Source: Streptomyces sp. sk2.1
Lineage (GTDB): Bacteria > Actinomycetota > Actinomycetes > Streptomycetales > Streptomycetaceae
Assembly: GCF_008120935.1 (NCBI RefSeq)
Contig: NZ_RDBO01000086.1
Span: 119,365-153,740 of the forward strand
Reading direction: 5' to 3'
Length of the DNA stretch: 34,376 nucleotides
Shown: in pieces, positions 1 to 7,398 of the stretch
Layout: each line of letters opens with the position of its first letter
Numbering within the stretch: the first letter of the stretch is position 1
Made by a program: the position numbers and the translations under genes
Notes under the pieces: generated by a model
The model's database searches: none
Seen by the model: the letters and a program-made list of their open reading frames with translations, nothing else
Told to the model about the DNA's origin: nothing

Positions 1-1
1 G

Positions 2-1108
2 TCACCGGCCGATCCATTCCGTCGACTCGGTGACCTCGGCCAGTTGTCCGGGGATCGGGGAGATTCCGATGCCGGGTTCGTGGGGCACGGTGAGGTGGCC
101 GTCCTCCAGCACGAACGGTTCGGTGATGTCGGTCCGGTAGTACCGGCCGGACGCGGACGTGTCGCCGGGCAGGGTGAAGCCGGGCAGTGCGGCGAGCGCG
201 ACGTTGGCGGCGCGGCCGAGGCCGGTCTCCAGCATTCCTCCGCACCAGACCGGGACGCCGTTGGCGGCGCACACGTCATGGATCCGCCGGGCCTCCAGGT
301 AGCCGCCGACCCGGCCCGGTTTGATGTTGACGACCGAGCAGGCGCCCATCGCGATCGCGTCGGCCGCCGAGCGGGCGGAGACGACGGACTCGTCCAGGCA
401 GATGGGGGTGCGCACCCGCCGGGCGAGTTCCGCGTGGCCCCTGAGGTCCTCCTCGTCCAGGGGCTGTTCGATCAGCAGCAGCCCGTACGGGTCGAGCCGG
501 GCCAGTTGCGCGGTGTCGGCCAGGGTGTAGGCGGTGTTGGCGTCCGCCTGGAGCAGCACGTCGTCGCCGAAGCGTTCCCGGACCGCGCGTACCGGGGCGA
601 CGTCCCAGCCGGGTTCGATCTTCAGTTTGATCCGCCGGTAGCCTTCTGCGAGGTAGCCGTCGACGGTGTCGAGGAGGGCGGGGAGCGAGTCCATGATGCC
701 GACCGACACCCCGGCCGGCACCTGGGTGGCCGTTGCTCCCAGCCACTGGCCCATCGAGATCTTGTGGGTGCGCAGCCAGGCGTCCAGTACCGCGGTCTCC
801 AGGGCGGCCTTGGCCATCCGGTGTCCCTTGAACGCGGCCAGTGCCGGGGCGACCGCCCACGGGTCGAGGTCCGGCAGGGCGGTGAGGGCGGGCACCAGGT
901 GGCTGCGCAGCACGTCCGCGGCGCCGGCGGTGTATTCCGAGGAGTACAGCGGGTCGGTCATGGTGACGCATTCGCCGTAGCCCTCCTGGTCCCCGGTCTC
1001 GGCCCTGACCAGCAGGATCTCCCGGGTGGTCATTGTGGCGAACGAGGTCCGGAAGGGTGCGACCAGCGGCATCGCGATCCGGCGCAGTTCCACACCTGCG
1101 AGTCTCAT
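2..1108 (-). CDS. N-succinyl/N-acylamino-acid racemase, enolase superfamily (o-succinylbenzoate synthase-like)
   Basis: A 368-residue enolase-superfamily enzyme of the MLE/OSBS subgroup. The acid/base lysines sit in the strand motif IKLKI (K161, K163) and in NIKPGR (K263). The Mg ligands are D189 (QADAN), E214 (IEQP) and D239 (CLDES). Length and numbering agree with what I recall for the Amycolatopsis N-acylamino-acid racemase. It should racemise N-succinyl (or other N-acyl) amino acids by proton abstraction at C-alpha. The family also has o-succinylbenzoate synthase (menC) activity, but Streptomyces generally make menaquinone by the futalosine route, and the neighbours here (an acyltransferase and an M20 deacylase) fit the racemase role. 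The ATG at 1108 overlaps the TGA of the upstream acyltransferase (ATGA), so translation is coupled. The TGA stop lies at the extreme left edge, so the gene is complete. Substrate choice is inferred. Confidence 0.9.
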   Translation of the reverse strand: MRLAGVELRRIAMPLVAPFRTSFATMTTREILLVRAETGDQEGYGECVTMTDPLYSSEYTAGAADVLRSHLVPALTALPDLDPWAVAPALAAFKGHRMAKAALETAVLDAWLRTHKISMGQWLGATATQVPAGVSVGIMDSLPALLDTVDGYLAEGYRRIKLKIEPGWDVAPVRAVRERFGDDVLLQADANTAYTLADTAQLARLDPYGLLLIEQPLDEEDLRGHAELARRVRTPICLDESVVSARSAADAIAMGACSVVNIKPGRVGGYLEARRIHDVCAANGVPVWCGGMLETGLGRAANVALAALPGFTLPGDTSASGRYYRTDITEPFVLEDGHLTVPHEPGIGISPIPGQLAEVTESTEWIGR

Positions 1109-1962
1109 GTCGGGTTCTCCTGACGTCTTTCGATCACGTACCGGCCGTCCCGGGTGAATCCGGTGACGGCGTGTCCCTGGGCCATCAGTCCGCCGAGCAC
1201 CTCGCGCAGCGCGCGGCGCCATTCGCGGGCCAGGCAGGGGGCGGTCCGGCGCAGTTCCTCCGCCTCGGCGGGGACCCGGACCAGGACGGTGTCGCCCCCC
1301 GGGTCCCCGACGACGGGGCGGCCGTCGGGCCCGGCCTCCAGCCCGACCACCGTGCGTCCGCCCGCCGCACCGGCCGTGGCGGGCGGGGGCGGGGGCGTGC
1401 CCGTCGCGGACGCGACGGCGCGCGGACCGGTCAGTTCCCAGCGGACCATCAGCCGGTCCGTCTCGGTCCCGGCGTTGACCTCGTCCTGCATGCTGCCGTA
1501 GAAGTCGGGCAGGTACTCGCTGGGTTCCGCGCCCAGTTTGGCGAGGTTGAAGTAGGCGTTGCGGCTGATCATCGGGTCGAAGGTCCAGGTGATGGTGGTG
1601 ATGCCGCGGGCCAGGGCCCAGGCCCGCTGGTGCTGCTTGACGGCGAAGCCGACGTTGCGGCCCCGCAGCCCGTCGTCCACCCCGGCAATGTGCGAGTGCA
1701 GCCCGGCGCTGGCGAGGAAGCCCAGGCAGAACCCGACCATCCGGCCCTCCCGGTGGACGCCCGCGACATAGCTGCCGGAGTGCGCGAAGACCCGGAGCAG
1801 CTCCGGCGGGATCAGCGGACTGCCCAAAGCAGGCCGCCAGATCCGGTCCAGCACCCGGCACGCCTCGTGCATCTCCTGCGGCCGGTGCAGCTCCGACACG
1901 GTCACACCCGCCCGGCGCGCCGCCAGGTCCGCGGCATTCGCCGCCGCTCGTGTTCCGTTCAT
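1105..1962 (-). CDS. GNAT-family N-acyltransferase (COG3375 type), probable amino-acid N-succinyltransferase
   Basis: A 285-residue protein of the predicted GNAT acetyltransferase group found next to N-acylamino-acid racemases. Visible family signatures are the segments GFCLGFLAS and HSHIAGVDDGLRGRNVG, where the R-G-x-N-V-G turn resembles the acyl-CoA pyrophosphate loop, followed by WTFDPMISRNAYFNLAKLGA. In Geobacillus kaustophilus a GNAT protein in the equivalent operon transfers succinyl from succinyl-CoA to D-amino acids; the same role is inferred here. The C-terminal part after about residue 180 is proline/glycine rich and less conserved-looking. Start ATG at 1962 overlaps the stop of the M20 gene (ATGA 1959-1962), and the stop overlaps the racemase start, so it is the middle gene of a tightly coupled operon. 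Confidence 0.85.
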   Translation of the reverse strand: MNGTRAAANAADLAARRAGVTVSELHRPQEMHEACRVLDRIWRPALGSPLIPPELLRVFAHSGSYVAGVHREGRMVGFCLGFLASAGLHSHIAGVDDGLRGRNVGFAVKQHQRAWALARGITTITWTFDPMISRNAYFNLAKLGAEPSEYLPDFYGSMQDEVNAGTETDRLMVRWELTGPRAVASATGTPPPPPATAGAAGGRTVVGLEAGPDGRPVVGDPGGDTVLVRVPAEAEELRRTAPCLAREWRRALREVLGGLMAQGHAVTGFTRDGRYVIERRQENPT

Positions 1963-3104
1963 CCCGCCGCTCCGCCGGTTCCGGCCGGCGACTGGTGCAG
2001 CAGCGCCGTCACCAGGCGGGCCACCAGGGCCGTGCGGCGGGGCAGTTCGGCGACGATCACATGCTCGTCGTCGGCGTGCGCCCCGCCGCCCACGGCCCCG
2101 AGCCCGTCGAGCGTGGGAGCCCCGGCCCCGGCGGTGAGGTTGCCGTCGGACGCACCGCCGACCGCCACCCCCCGCAGGGATCCGAGCCCCAGCTCCGCAC
2201 CCTGCTCCCGGGCGAGTTCGAACAGTTCGGCCGAGGCGCCGGCCGGCAGGGGCGGCCGGTCCGGGCCGCCGGTGAAGGTGAGCGAGGCGCCTTCGGTCAC
2301 CGGCCGCAGAGCCCGCACGGCACGGTCCACCCGGTCCTGCTCCGCGGCCGTCTCCACCCGCACGTCGACCAGCAGGCGGGCCGTGCCGGGCACGGTGTTG
2401 CGGGTGGTGCCCGACGAGGCGACGGTCGGGGTCACCGTGGTGCCGCTCGCCGGATCGGCGAGCGCCGACAGCGCGAGGACCTGATGGGCCAGTTCGGTGG
2501 TCGCGTTGATACCGCGGTGGGGTTCGAGCCCGGCGTGCGCCGCACGTCCGGCAATGCCCAGCCCATAGCTCGACACACCCTTGCGGACCGTCTTCAGCGC
2601 ACCGTTCTCACTCGCCTCCAAAACGAGCACGGCCCCGGTCCGGCGGGCCTCGGCCTCGATCAGAGCGCGCGAAGTGGGAGCACCGATCTCCTCGTCCCCG
2701 GTGAGCAGCACCGACACCCCCTCCAGGCAGTCGAGGACGGACAGAGCATGGAACAGCTGCACCACACCCGCCTTCATGTCGAAGCAGCCGGGCCCGGTCA
2801 GCCGTCCCCCGCCGACCCCGAAGGGGTGAGCGGCCAGCGAACCCACCGGCCACACCGTGTCGAAGTGACCCAGCAACAGCACCCGGTCACCGGAACCGAA
2901 CCGCCAGCGCAGGGCAGGCCGCCCCGAACCATCGAGCCACTCCGGCACCACACCGGTCAGCCGGGCACCGAGACCGGCAACGACCCCCGCACAACCGGCA
3001 ACCGCGACCAGGTCCCCGCTCGGCGACTCGGCACACACCAACTCCCCGATGTCATCCAACATCCGCGACAGCCCGGCCTCCAAAGCAGTGACGAGTCCGG
3101 TCAC
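1959..3104 (-). CDS. M20-family metallo-amidohydrolase, probable N-succinyl/N-acyl-L-amino-acid hydrolase
   Basis: A 381-residue M20 (carboxypeptidase G2/ArgE/DapE-like) zinc amidohydrolase. Expected metal and catalytic residues are present: H80 and D82 in LLGHFDTV, bridging D109 in GCFDMKAG, the E138-E139 pair in TGDEEIGAP, E163 in LVLEAS, and a late histidine in AHADDEH. A dimerisation-domain motif (GRAAHAG) is also visible. The frame stays open far upstream, but GTG at 3104 is preferred because AAGGTGG lies about 9 nt before it and the protein then begins at the usual family N-terminus (VTGLVTALEAGLSRMLDD). It is the first gene of the minus-strand operon. In the inferred pathway it removes the N-acyl group from the L-isomer after racemisation and pulls the conversion toward L-amino acid. 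The substrate is not proven. Confidence 0.87.
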   Translation of the reverse strand: MTGLVTALEAGLSRMLDDIGELVCAESPSGDLVAVAGCAGVVAGLGARLTGVVPEWLDGSGRPALRWRFGSGDRVLLLGHFDTVWPVGSLAAHPFGVGGGRLTGPGCFDMKAGVVQLFHALSVLDCLEGVSVLLTGDEEIGAPTSRALIEAEARRTGAVLVLEASENGALKTVRKGVSSYGLGIAGRAAHAGLEPHRGINATTELAHQVLALSALADPASGTTVTPTVASSGTTRNTVPGTARLLVDVRVETAAEQDRVDRAVRALRPVTEGASLTFTGGPDRPPLPAGASAELFELAREQGAELGLGSLRGVAVGGASDGNLTAGAGAPTLDGLGAVGGGAHADDEHVIVAELPRRTALVARLVTALLHQSPAGTGGAAG

Positions 3105-3476
3105 GTCAGCCCACCTTGGGGGTGGCGCGGGGACAAAACGCGGTGGCACCGTCGCGGTGCCCGGCCCGTCCGCCGTCCTTCGCACACCGCCGCCGTTCCC
3201 GTCGCCGGGGCCGTCGGGTCTGTCGTACTCGCCATGGTCACCTCCGAAGGAGCGGCACTCCGCCGCCACCAGGAGGACGGTAGGCGGCGCGGGGCGGGCC
3301 CGGTTGGTGGCGGCGCACGAAAATCCGGCCCTTCGTTGGTGCGCCGTACCGAAGACGCACGACGGGCAACGCGGGCACGGGGTCCGTCCGACCGACCGTC
3401 CGACCGTCCGACCGTCCGACCGTCCGGGCAGGAAAACCTTTTGCGAGCCGTTCGCGCTGCTGAAAGCGTGGAATTC
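3105..3476. promoter_or_regulatory. divergent intergenic region between the M20 operon and the DUF4291 gene
   Basis: A 372-bp region separates two divergently transcribed units and must hold both promoters. No convincing -10/-35 pair could be assigned by eye. The only clear structure is a short tandem repeat at 3394-3425 (listed separately). Open frames crossing it are low-complexity extensions of the flanking genes with no coding signature. Confidence 0.4.
3394..3425. repeat. tandem 8-bp repeat, four perfect copies (GACCGTCC)
   Basis: Four consecutive perfect copies of GACCGTCC at 3394-3401, 3402-3409, 3410-3417 and 3418-3425, preceded by a degenerate partial copy. The array ends about 50 bp before the DUF4291 start codon. 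It may be a slippage-prone microsatellite or a cluster of binding sites; the sequence does not distinguish these. Confidence 0.9.
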
Positions 3477-4043
3477 ATGACCGCGCAGCACCAGATACGG
3501 GCCGACTACGACGCCCGGACGATCGTTGTCTACCAGGCGTACTCACCGGCGGTGGCCGATCCGGCCCTGCGGGCGAACCGGTTCGTGGCGCCGTTCTCGT
3601 TCAACCGGATGACCTGGATCAAGCCGTCGTTCCTGTGGCTCATGCACCGCAGCAACTGGGCGCAGAAGCCGGGGCAGGAACGCGTCCTCGCGGTGCGGAT
3701 CACCCGGGAGGGGTGGGAAGAGGCCCTGTCCCATGCCGTGCTGACGACGTCCGATCCCGCCGCGGTCTCCCGGGCTCCCGTGCACGTCCAGTGGGACCCC
3801 GAACGTTCGCTCCGGGGGGCCGCCCTGAACCACTACAGCATCCAGGTCGGGGTGGGGCGCGGGCTGATCCGTACGTTCGCCGAGGAGTGGGTCGTCGGTC
3901 TCACCGATGTGACTCCCCAGGTCCGCAAGATCGCGAAGCTCGGCCAGGGCGGCCGGGCGACGCAGGCCGCGCGGCTGCTGCCTCCCGAGCGGATCTACCC
4001 GGTGCCTCCGGCCGTCGCGAGGTCCTTGCGCATCGATGCCTGA
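3477..4043 (+). CDS. DUF4291 domain-containing protein
   Basis: A 188-residue protein that spans a whole DUF4291 domain. Characteristic segments are IRADYDARTIVVYQAYSP near the N-terminus, then FSFNRMTWIKPSFLWLMHRS, KPGQERVLAVRITREGW, and QWDPERSL followed by IQVGVGRGL. The biochemical function of DUF4291 is not known. Its conserved W, K and R residues suggest a nucleic-acid or nucleotide binding enzyme, but this is a guess. ATG at 3477 is chosen because the domain begins right after it; a weak GGAA lies just upstream. It is a single-gene unit, divergent from the M20 operon and convergent with the kinase at 4150-5184, with a perfect 12-bp hairpin just after its stop. Confidence 0.85.
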   Translation: MTAQHQIRADYDARTIVVYQAYSPAVADPALRANRFVAPFSFNRMTWIKPSFLWLMHRSNWAQKPGQERVLAVRITREGWEEALSHAVLTTSDPAAVSRAPVHVQWDPERSLRGAALNHYSIQVGVGRGLIRTFAEEWVVGLTDVTPQVRKIAKLGQGGRATQAARLLPPERIYPVPPAVARSLRIDA

Positions 4044-4047
4044 CCGC

Positions 4048-4087
4048 CCGCCGCACGGGACGCACGAGAGGGGTGCCCGTGCGGCGG
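4048..4087. terminator. hairpin between convergent genes, probable bidirectional terminator
   Basis: The perfect 12-bp arms CCGCCGCACGGG (4048-4059) and CCCGTGCGGCGG (4076-4087) enclose a 16-nt loop. It starts 4 nt after the DUF4291 stop and sits about 60 nt beyond the end of the opposing kinase gene, so it could terminate both. Confidence 0.75.
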
Positions 4088-4149
4088 ATCGGCGAGGAGC
4101 TGCGCAGACGGTCCGGCGAAGATCCGCGACGGCGGTCCGGTGCAGGCTC

Positions 4150-5184
4150 TCACAACGGCGGTTCGGTGAAGAGCCTCATCAGCCAGCGCGCCCCCTCCCT
4201 GTCGCCCGTCGTGCCGAGGCCGGCACCGGCGCCGGGGAAGAGGCGTCCCCAGGAACGGGCCCGGCCGATCGCCCCGAGCCGCCACGCCAGACCCGTCGCA
4301 CGCCGCAGCCCGGCCGGGGTGCGGCCCTCGCCCGTCCACGGCTCCAGGTAGGCGTCCAGCAGTCGGGGCAGCGCGTCGGGGCCGAATCGCTCGCGAGCCG
4401 ACCCGGCGGGCACCAGGAAGCTGCAGAAGGGGTGGCCGACGGCCGCGTCGCCCCAGTCGAAGAAGGTGTGGCGGCCGGTCCCGGCGACGAAGAGCTGGCC
4501 GTCGTGGAGGTCGCAGTGGTCGAGCGTGTCGGCGATGCCCGCGTCCGCGAGTTCCTCGCACCACTCCACGAACCGGGGCCGCAGTCCGCGCAGTTTCCCG
4601 CGGTCGGCGGGGGCGAGCGCGGTGTTCTCCTCGACGGTCCGGTCGAAGAGGCCGGGGAGCGCGGCCGTGTGCGCGGCGGGGACGCCGAGCCGTTCCATCT
4701 CCCCGGCGTACGGGACCAGCGCGCGCTGCATCGTGGCGTACTGGCGCAACGGCTCCTCCCAGGCGCGCGGGTCGGCGGCGGGGCGGGCCGCGTCGAGCGC
4801 GTCGCGGAAGAGCGTGCCGCCGTCCGGGAGCAGGGCCCAGCCCCGGTCCGTGTCGACGGCGAGCGGCCGCAGCACGTGCTCGGGCACCCAGCGGGACAGC
4901 GCGTCGGTCAGTCCGGCCTCGAAGGAACTGGCGGGCGGGTTGGCCTTGAACCAGACGGTGCCGCCGTCCGCGACGGGTATCCGTACCAGCACGGACCACG
5001 GCCGCAGCCGCACCTGCCACGGCCCGGCCCCGCGCAGTCCGTGCGCGGCGAGCCCCTGCCCGGCCCAGTCGAGGACCGCCTCCCGCCACGCCTTCCGTTC
5101 CCAGGGAGTCACCGCGTCCGGGTACCGCCCCCGGTCCACGGCCATCCGCCCGTCACTGCCCATCGCCCCGCCCCAACTGTCCAT
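4150..5184 (-). CDS. aminoglycoside phosphotransferase (APH)-fold kinase family protein
   Basis: A kinase of the APH/choline-kinase fold. The catalytic loop reads LDHCDLHDGQLF (the H-x-D-x-x-x-x-N type Brenner motif, here with Q at the usual Asn position), followed by the metal-binding FFDWGDA. The N-terminal half holds a short beta-rich ATP-binding part with WFKANPP (probable ATP-contacting Lys). The substrate is unknown; chromosomal members are often not resistance enzymes. Three in-frame ATGs are possible (5184, 5163, 5145). 5184 is given, but 5145 (MAVDRG) is equally defensible because none has a strong Shine-Dalgarno. A GTG at 5304 is unlikely because the intervening codons lose third-position GC bias. 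The gene may be co-transcribed with the upstream histone-fold gene, which ends at 5314. Confidence 0.8.
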   Translation of the reverse strand: MDSWGGAMGSDGRMAVDRGRYPDAVTPWERKAWREAVLDWAGQGLAAHGLRGAGPWQVRLRPWSVLVRIPVADGGTVWFKANPPASSFEAGLTDALSRWVPEHVLRPLAVDTDRGWALLPDGGTLFRDALDAARPAADPRAWEEPLRQYATMQRALVPYAGEMERLGVPAAHTAALPGLFDRTVEENTALAPADRGKLRGLRPRFVEWCEELADAGIADTLDHCDLHDGQLFVAGTGRHTFFDWGDAAVGHPFCSFLVPAGSARERFGPDALPRLLDAYLEPWTGEGRTPAGLRRATGLAWRLGAIGRARSWGRLFPGAGAGLGTTGDREGARWLMRLFTEPPL

Positions 5185-5201
5185 CAGCTTGTTCTTCAGC
5201 C

Positions 5202-5216
5202 TTTCAACCGTTGTAA
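5202..5216. promoter_or_regulatory. candidate operator (TTTCAAC-C-GTTGTAA) upstream of the APH-fold kinase
   Basis: An odd-length dyad, CAAC-C-GTTG, extended with one mismatch to TTTCAAC/GTTGTAA, in an AT-richer patch 18 bp upstream of the ATG at 5184. It resembles small transcription-factor operators, but it is short and could be chance. The protein that binds it is not identifiable. Confidence 0.35.
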
Positions 5217-5313
5217 AGCGATAACCGACGGACTTGCGTTCTCCGTGGCGCAGTTGCACGGCCTCCGGCTCGTCGTCGCCTCCGATGACTTCGGACCCCC
5301 GCACCCCGGATCA

Positions 5314-6210
5314 TCAGTCCCGAAGTGATCCGACCGCCTCGGAGGTCATTTCGGCGGAACTCCTGGACGCCATTTCCGCCGGCAGGTCCGGGGCAGCGGA
5401 TGAGGGTGAGGCGGCGATGACGGTTGCACCCGTCCGGTTGGCCGACATGTTCGGTGTCGCCTCGCGAGCCTCGGCGAGAGCCCGCTGCCTGATGTCGCCG
5501 AACAGCTGCATCGTGGTGGCGGCCAGGACGTCGTCCCTGCCGATGGTCCGCCTGTCCCCACTGCGAACGGACAGGACCTGGAGGCAGTCGTCGAGGGGCG
5601 GTGGTGCGGCCGGTTCGCCCGGTGTCACCAAGGTGACCGAGCCGAAGCGTTTCACTCCGCCCTCGCGGACGACCATGGCCGCGTCCCGGGCGAGGTCCGT
5701 CAGGAACGCGCTCGCGATTCCGTCCAGGTCACGGACCATCGCGGGGACGGCCGTCACCCCTCGGCTCCGCAGCAGCCTCTTGATCCCGGACTCGAACCTG
5801 TGGGCGCCGGCCACGGCACTCGGTTTGCGGGACCTGCCGCGCCCGGGAGGAACCACAACGACTCCCTCGGCGTCGCGCACGACACCGGTCAGGCCCTTGA
5901 ACGTCGGGCTGTGCTCGTACCACGTGGCCCCCACCTCCACCTCGACGTTCCGGTCGATCGCCGAGATGAGGTCCCCGGGTATCAGCTTCTTCCGGGCCTG
6001 CTCCGCCGCCGCTCTCCTCGCGCCGTCGATGATCTCCGTCAGCACTGTCCGCGTCACCGACGAGGCGGCCCGGGCGGCCGACCGTGAGATGTGCATCGGG
6101 GTCACGTTCCTGAACACCGCGTTGACGAGAGAAGGCTTGAACGGCGAGACCTCCCCGGACGAAGCGGTCCCGGGACTGCTGCGCTCGGGGCGTGCGGGCT
6201 GTGCGGTCAT
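5314..6210 (-). CDS. putative bacterial histone-fold doublet protein (two histone folds in one chain)
   Basis: A 298-residue protein not matching any Streptomyces family I can name, but both halves read as histone folds. Fold 1 (about residues 24-90): short helix SLVNAVFRNV, loop, long central helix from ISRSAARAA to AAAEQA, loop RKKLIPGDL, third helix ISAIDRNV. The loop matches the archaeal RKTIKAEDI pattern (R73 and D80 as the Arg-Asp pair). Fold 2 (about 139-245): helix ESGIKRLLRSRG, loop GVTAVPAMV, long helix with FLTDLARDA (compare histone H4 FLENVIRDA), a 35-residue insert (185-218), then RRTIGRDDVLAATTM, again RKT-x-x-x-D like. The linker 91-138 contains a basic stretch PPGRGRSRKP; the C-terminus (251-298) is Ala/Ser-rich and probably disordered. 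Start: ATG 6210 with AGGGAG 11 nt upstream; a GTG near 6261 preceded by GGAGGAG is an alternative. The role (DNA compaction, conflict or regulation) is unknown. Confidence 0.7.
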   Translation of the reverse strand: MTAQPARPERSSPGTASSGEVSPFKPSLVNAVFRNVTPMHISRSAARAASSVTRTVLTEIIDGARRAAAEQARKKLIPGDLISAIDRNVEVEVGATWYEHSPTFKGLTGVVRDAEGVVVVPPGRGRSRKPSAVAGAHRFESGIKRLLRSRGVTAVPAMVRDLDGIASAFLTDLARDAAMVVREGGVKRFGSVTLVTPGEPAAPPPLDDCLQVLSVRSGDRRTIGRDDVLAATTMQLFGDIRQRALAEAREATPNMSANRTGATVIAASPSSAAPDLPAEMASRSSAEMTSEAVGSLRD

Positions 6211-6505
6211 CGGAAGAAACGCTCCCTGCTGTCGGAGTATCGAAGACCTACACTTCACCACGCGGATCCGCTCTCCTCCCATCCTCCGTCGAGGTTTCGA
6301 CTTCGCTGCGTGACCGCCTCGCTGAGCCGGTGTGCCGGGCTGCGGGGGCGGTCGGCGGTGTCCGGTGATGTGCCGTCGAGTCCGTGGCCGCGGCCGGGCC
6401 GCGGGGCGACGGCCTCGCGGGCGGCATCGTCACCCCGGTCACCGTGAAGCGTGGCCGGAAGATGAGTTGGCCTTGCGGAACTGCGCAGGACCGCCCCGGG
6501 AGCAC

Positions 6506-6520
6506 TGTCCTGTCAGGACA
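6506..6520. repeat. perfect inverted repeat TGTCCTG-T-CAGGACA
   Basis: Seven-bp perfect arms around a single T, about 300 bp upstream of the histone-fold gene start. It could be an operator or an element end. There is no further context to decide. Confidence 0.4.
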
Positions 6521-6559
6521 CTCATGCCCGACCGTACGAGCAGCAGTGGTTCACCGCCC

Positions 6560-6585
6560 GGTGAGCCGATGCATACGTGCTCACC
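6560..6585. repeat. inverted repeat GGTGAGC...GCTCACC with internal ATGCAT
   Basis: Arms GGTGAGC (6560-6566) and GCTCACC (6579-6585) flank a 12-nt loop containing the palindrome ATGCAT. A further TCACC just upstream (6551-6555) could pair alternatively with GGTGA. Possible hairpin or binding site; function unknown. Confidence 0.35.
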
Positions 6586-6871
6586 CGACCACGGGCGCAG
6601 TCACGACGAGCCCGCTGCTGCCGAATTCCTGTGCAACCTGCTGCCGCTCCCGATCACGCGTTCCGGCTGGGTGGGGCCGAGGCGGTGACAGGCCGCCCAC
6701 CCTCATGTGGGCCGCTCCCGCCCGGTGGTGACCTCACCTCGAAGCCGATGCCACCACCGGACTCGTCCCCGGGTGCGTGACCACCAGGGCGTCGCGGCAA
6801 TCGCCCCAAAAGTCGATATGCCGTCGAGGTCATGGTGACGGTGCACTGGACGGCTCGCAGGCTCTGGGGCC

Positions 6872-7007
6872 GGGCGGCGAACAGGGTCTCATCAGGCGTG
6901 TCCTGCGTCCCGCCGCTCTGTGGACGCGCCTTCGACGGCGGGATCAACGGCTTCACGATCTCGCACAGCCCGCCCGGAACGATCCAGCTCCACGTACCCC
7001 GCCCCAT
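6872..7007 (-). pseudogene. truncated IS5-family (DDE) transposase, N-terminal remnant
   Basis: About 45 codons on the minus strand match the start of the common Streptomyces IS5-type transposase, which begins MGRG-x-WSWIVP-x-GLWEI and continues PLIPPSKxRPQxGGTQDTPDETLFAA. Here the ATG is at 7007 and the match runs MGRGTWSWIVP, PLIPPSKARPQ, QDTPDETLFAA, then breaks at about 6872. Past that point the frame continues with unrelated sequence, and no DDE catalytic residues follow. It is a non-functional fragment showing that an IS once sat here. The family assignment is by recalled sequence, not by search. Confidence 0.72.
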
Positions 7008-7398
7008 GAACAGCCGCCCCTCCGCCCGCCGCCGCTCAGCCCGAATGCCGGTTGTCGGGGTTCCGCGCGCCGTCGGCGTCAGAGGCGGGCGAGAAGGCCG
7101 GGCCCGGGACATCGCCGGGTGGGTCGTACGGATCCGAGCCGTTGCCTCTCAGGACAGGCCTCGGTGGATTTTCGGCTTTGTCGGCCATGACCTGCCGGGC
7201 ACATCTCGTCGGGCACTACCGGCGGCGGGGTGACGACGGGGCTGCCCGGCAGGGCAGGCCTCACGTGGATGGATTGCTTGATGGTGAAGTCGACATGATG
7301 GATTGTCGGCTTGGCCTTGCCATGCTTGGGGCTGGACCGCGCAGGAACCAGAACGACGACCATCAGGATTCCGCAGTTTCGAAAGAGGGGGAACTACC

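Larger units (their letters stand above)
6211..7398. other. gene-poor region with transposase debris upstream of the histone-fold gene
   Basis: About 1.2 kb without an intact gene that I can support. It contains two inverted repeats (6506-6520 and 6560-6585) and a truncated IS5-type transposase start on the minus strand (6872-7007). The promoter of the minus-strand histone-fold gene must lie near its left end. Third-position GC is irregular in every frame, as expected for decayed sequence. A minus-strand stretch at 7200-7363 has moderately biased codons but no recognisable family. Confidence 0.5.

Noticed and set aside
2..1108. Assignment of the enolase-superfamily gene as menC
   Set aside because: OSBS activity is possible in the family, but the coupled acyltransferase and deacylase and the usual futalosine pathway of Streptomyces favour N-acylamino-acid racemase.
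3394..3425. CRISPR-like array
   Set aside because: The units are 8 bp and contiguous, with no spacers and no cas genes; it is a simple tandem repeat.
1950..3476. Long plus-strand frame leading into the DUF4291 gene
   Set aside because: The upstream part is antisense to the M20 gene and low-complexity; the DUF4291 domain begins only at the ATG at 3477.
5185..5304. GTG 5304 as start of the APH-fold kinase
   Set aside because: The added 40 codons lack third-position GC bias, contain a probable operator, and have no ribosome site.
5314..6210. Reading the 298-aa protein as an HU/Lsr2-type nucleoid protein
   Set aside because: The helix pattern and the R-x-x-I-x-x-x-D loops do not fit HU or Lsr2 architecture; histone fold fits both halves better.
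7079..7363. Minus-strand frame with an IHHVDFTIKQSIHV-like segment as a small gene
   Set aside because: Codon bias is only partial, no family was recognised, and no ribosome site is evident; it was left as part of the decayed region.
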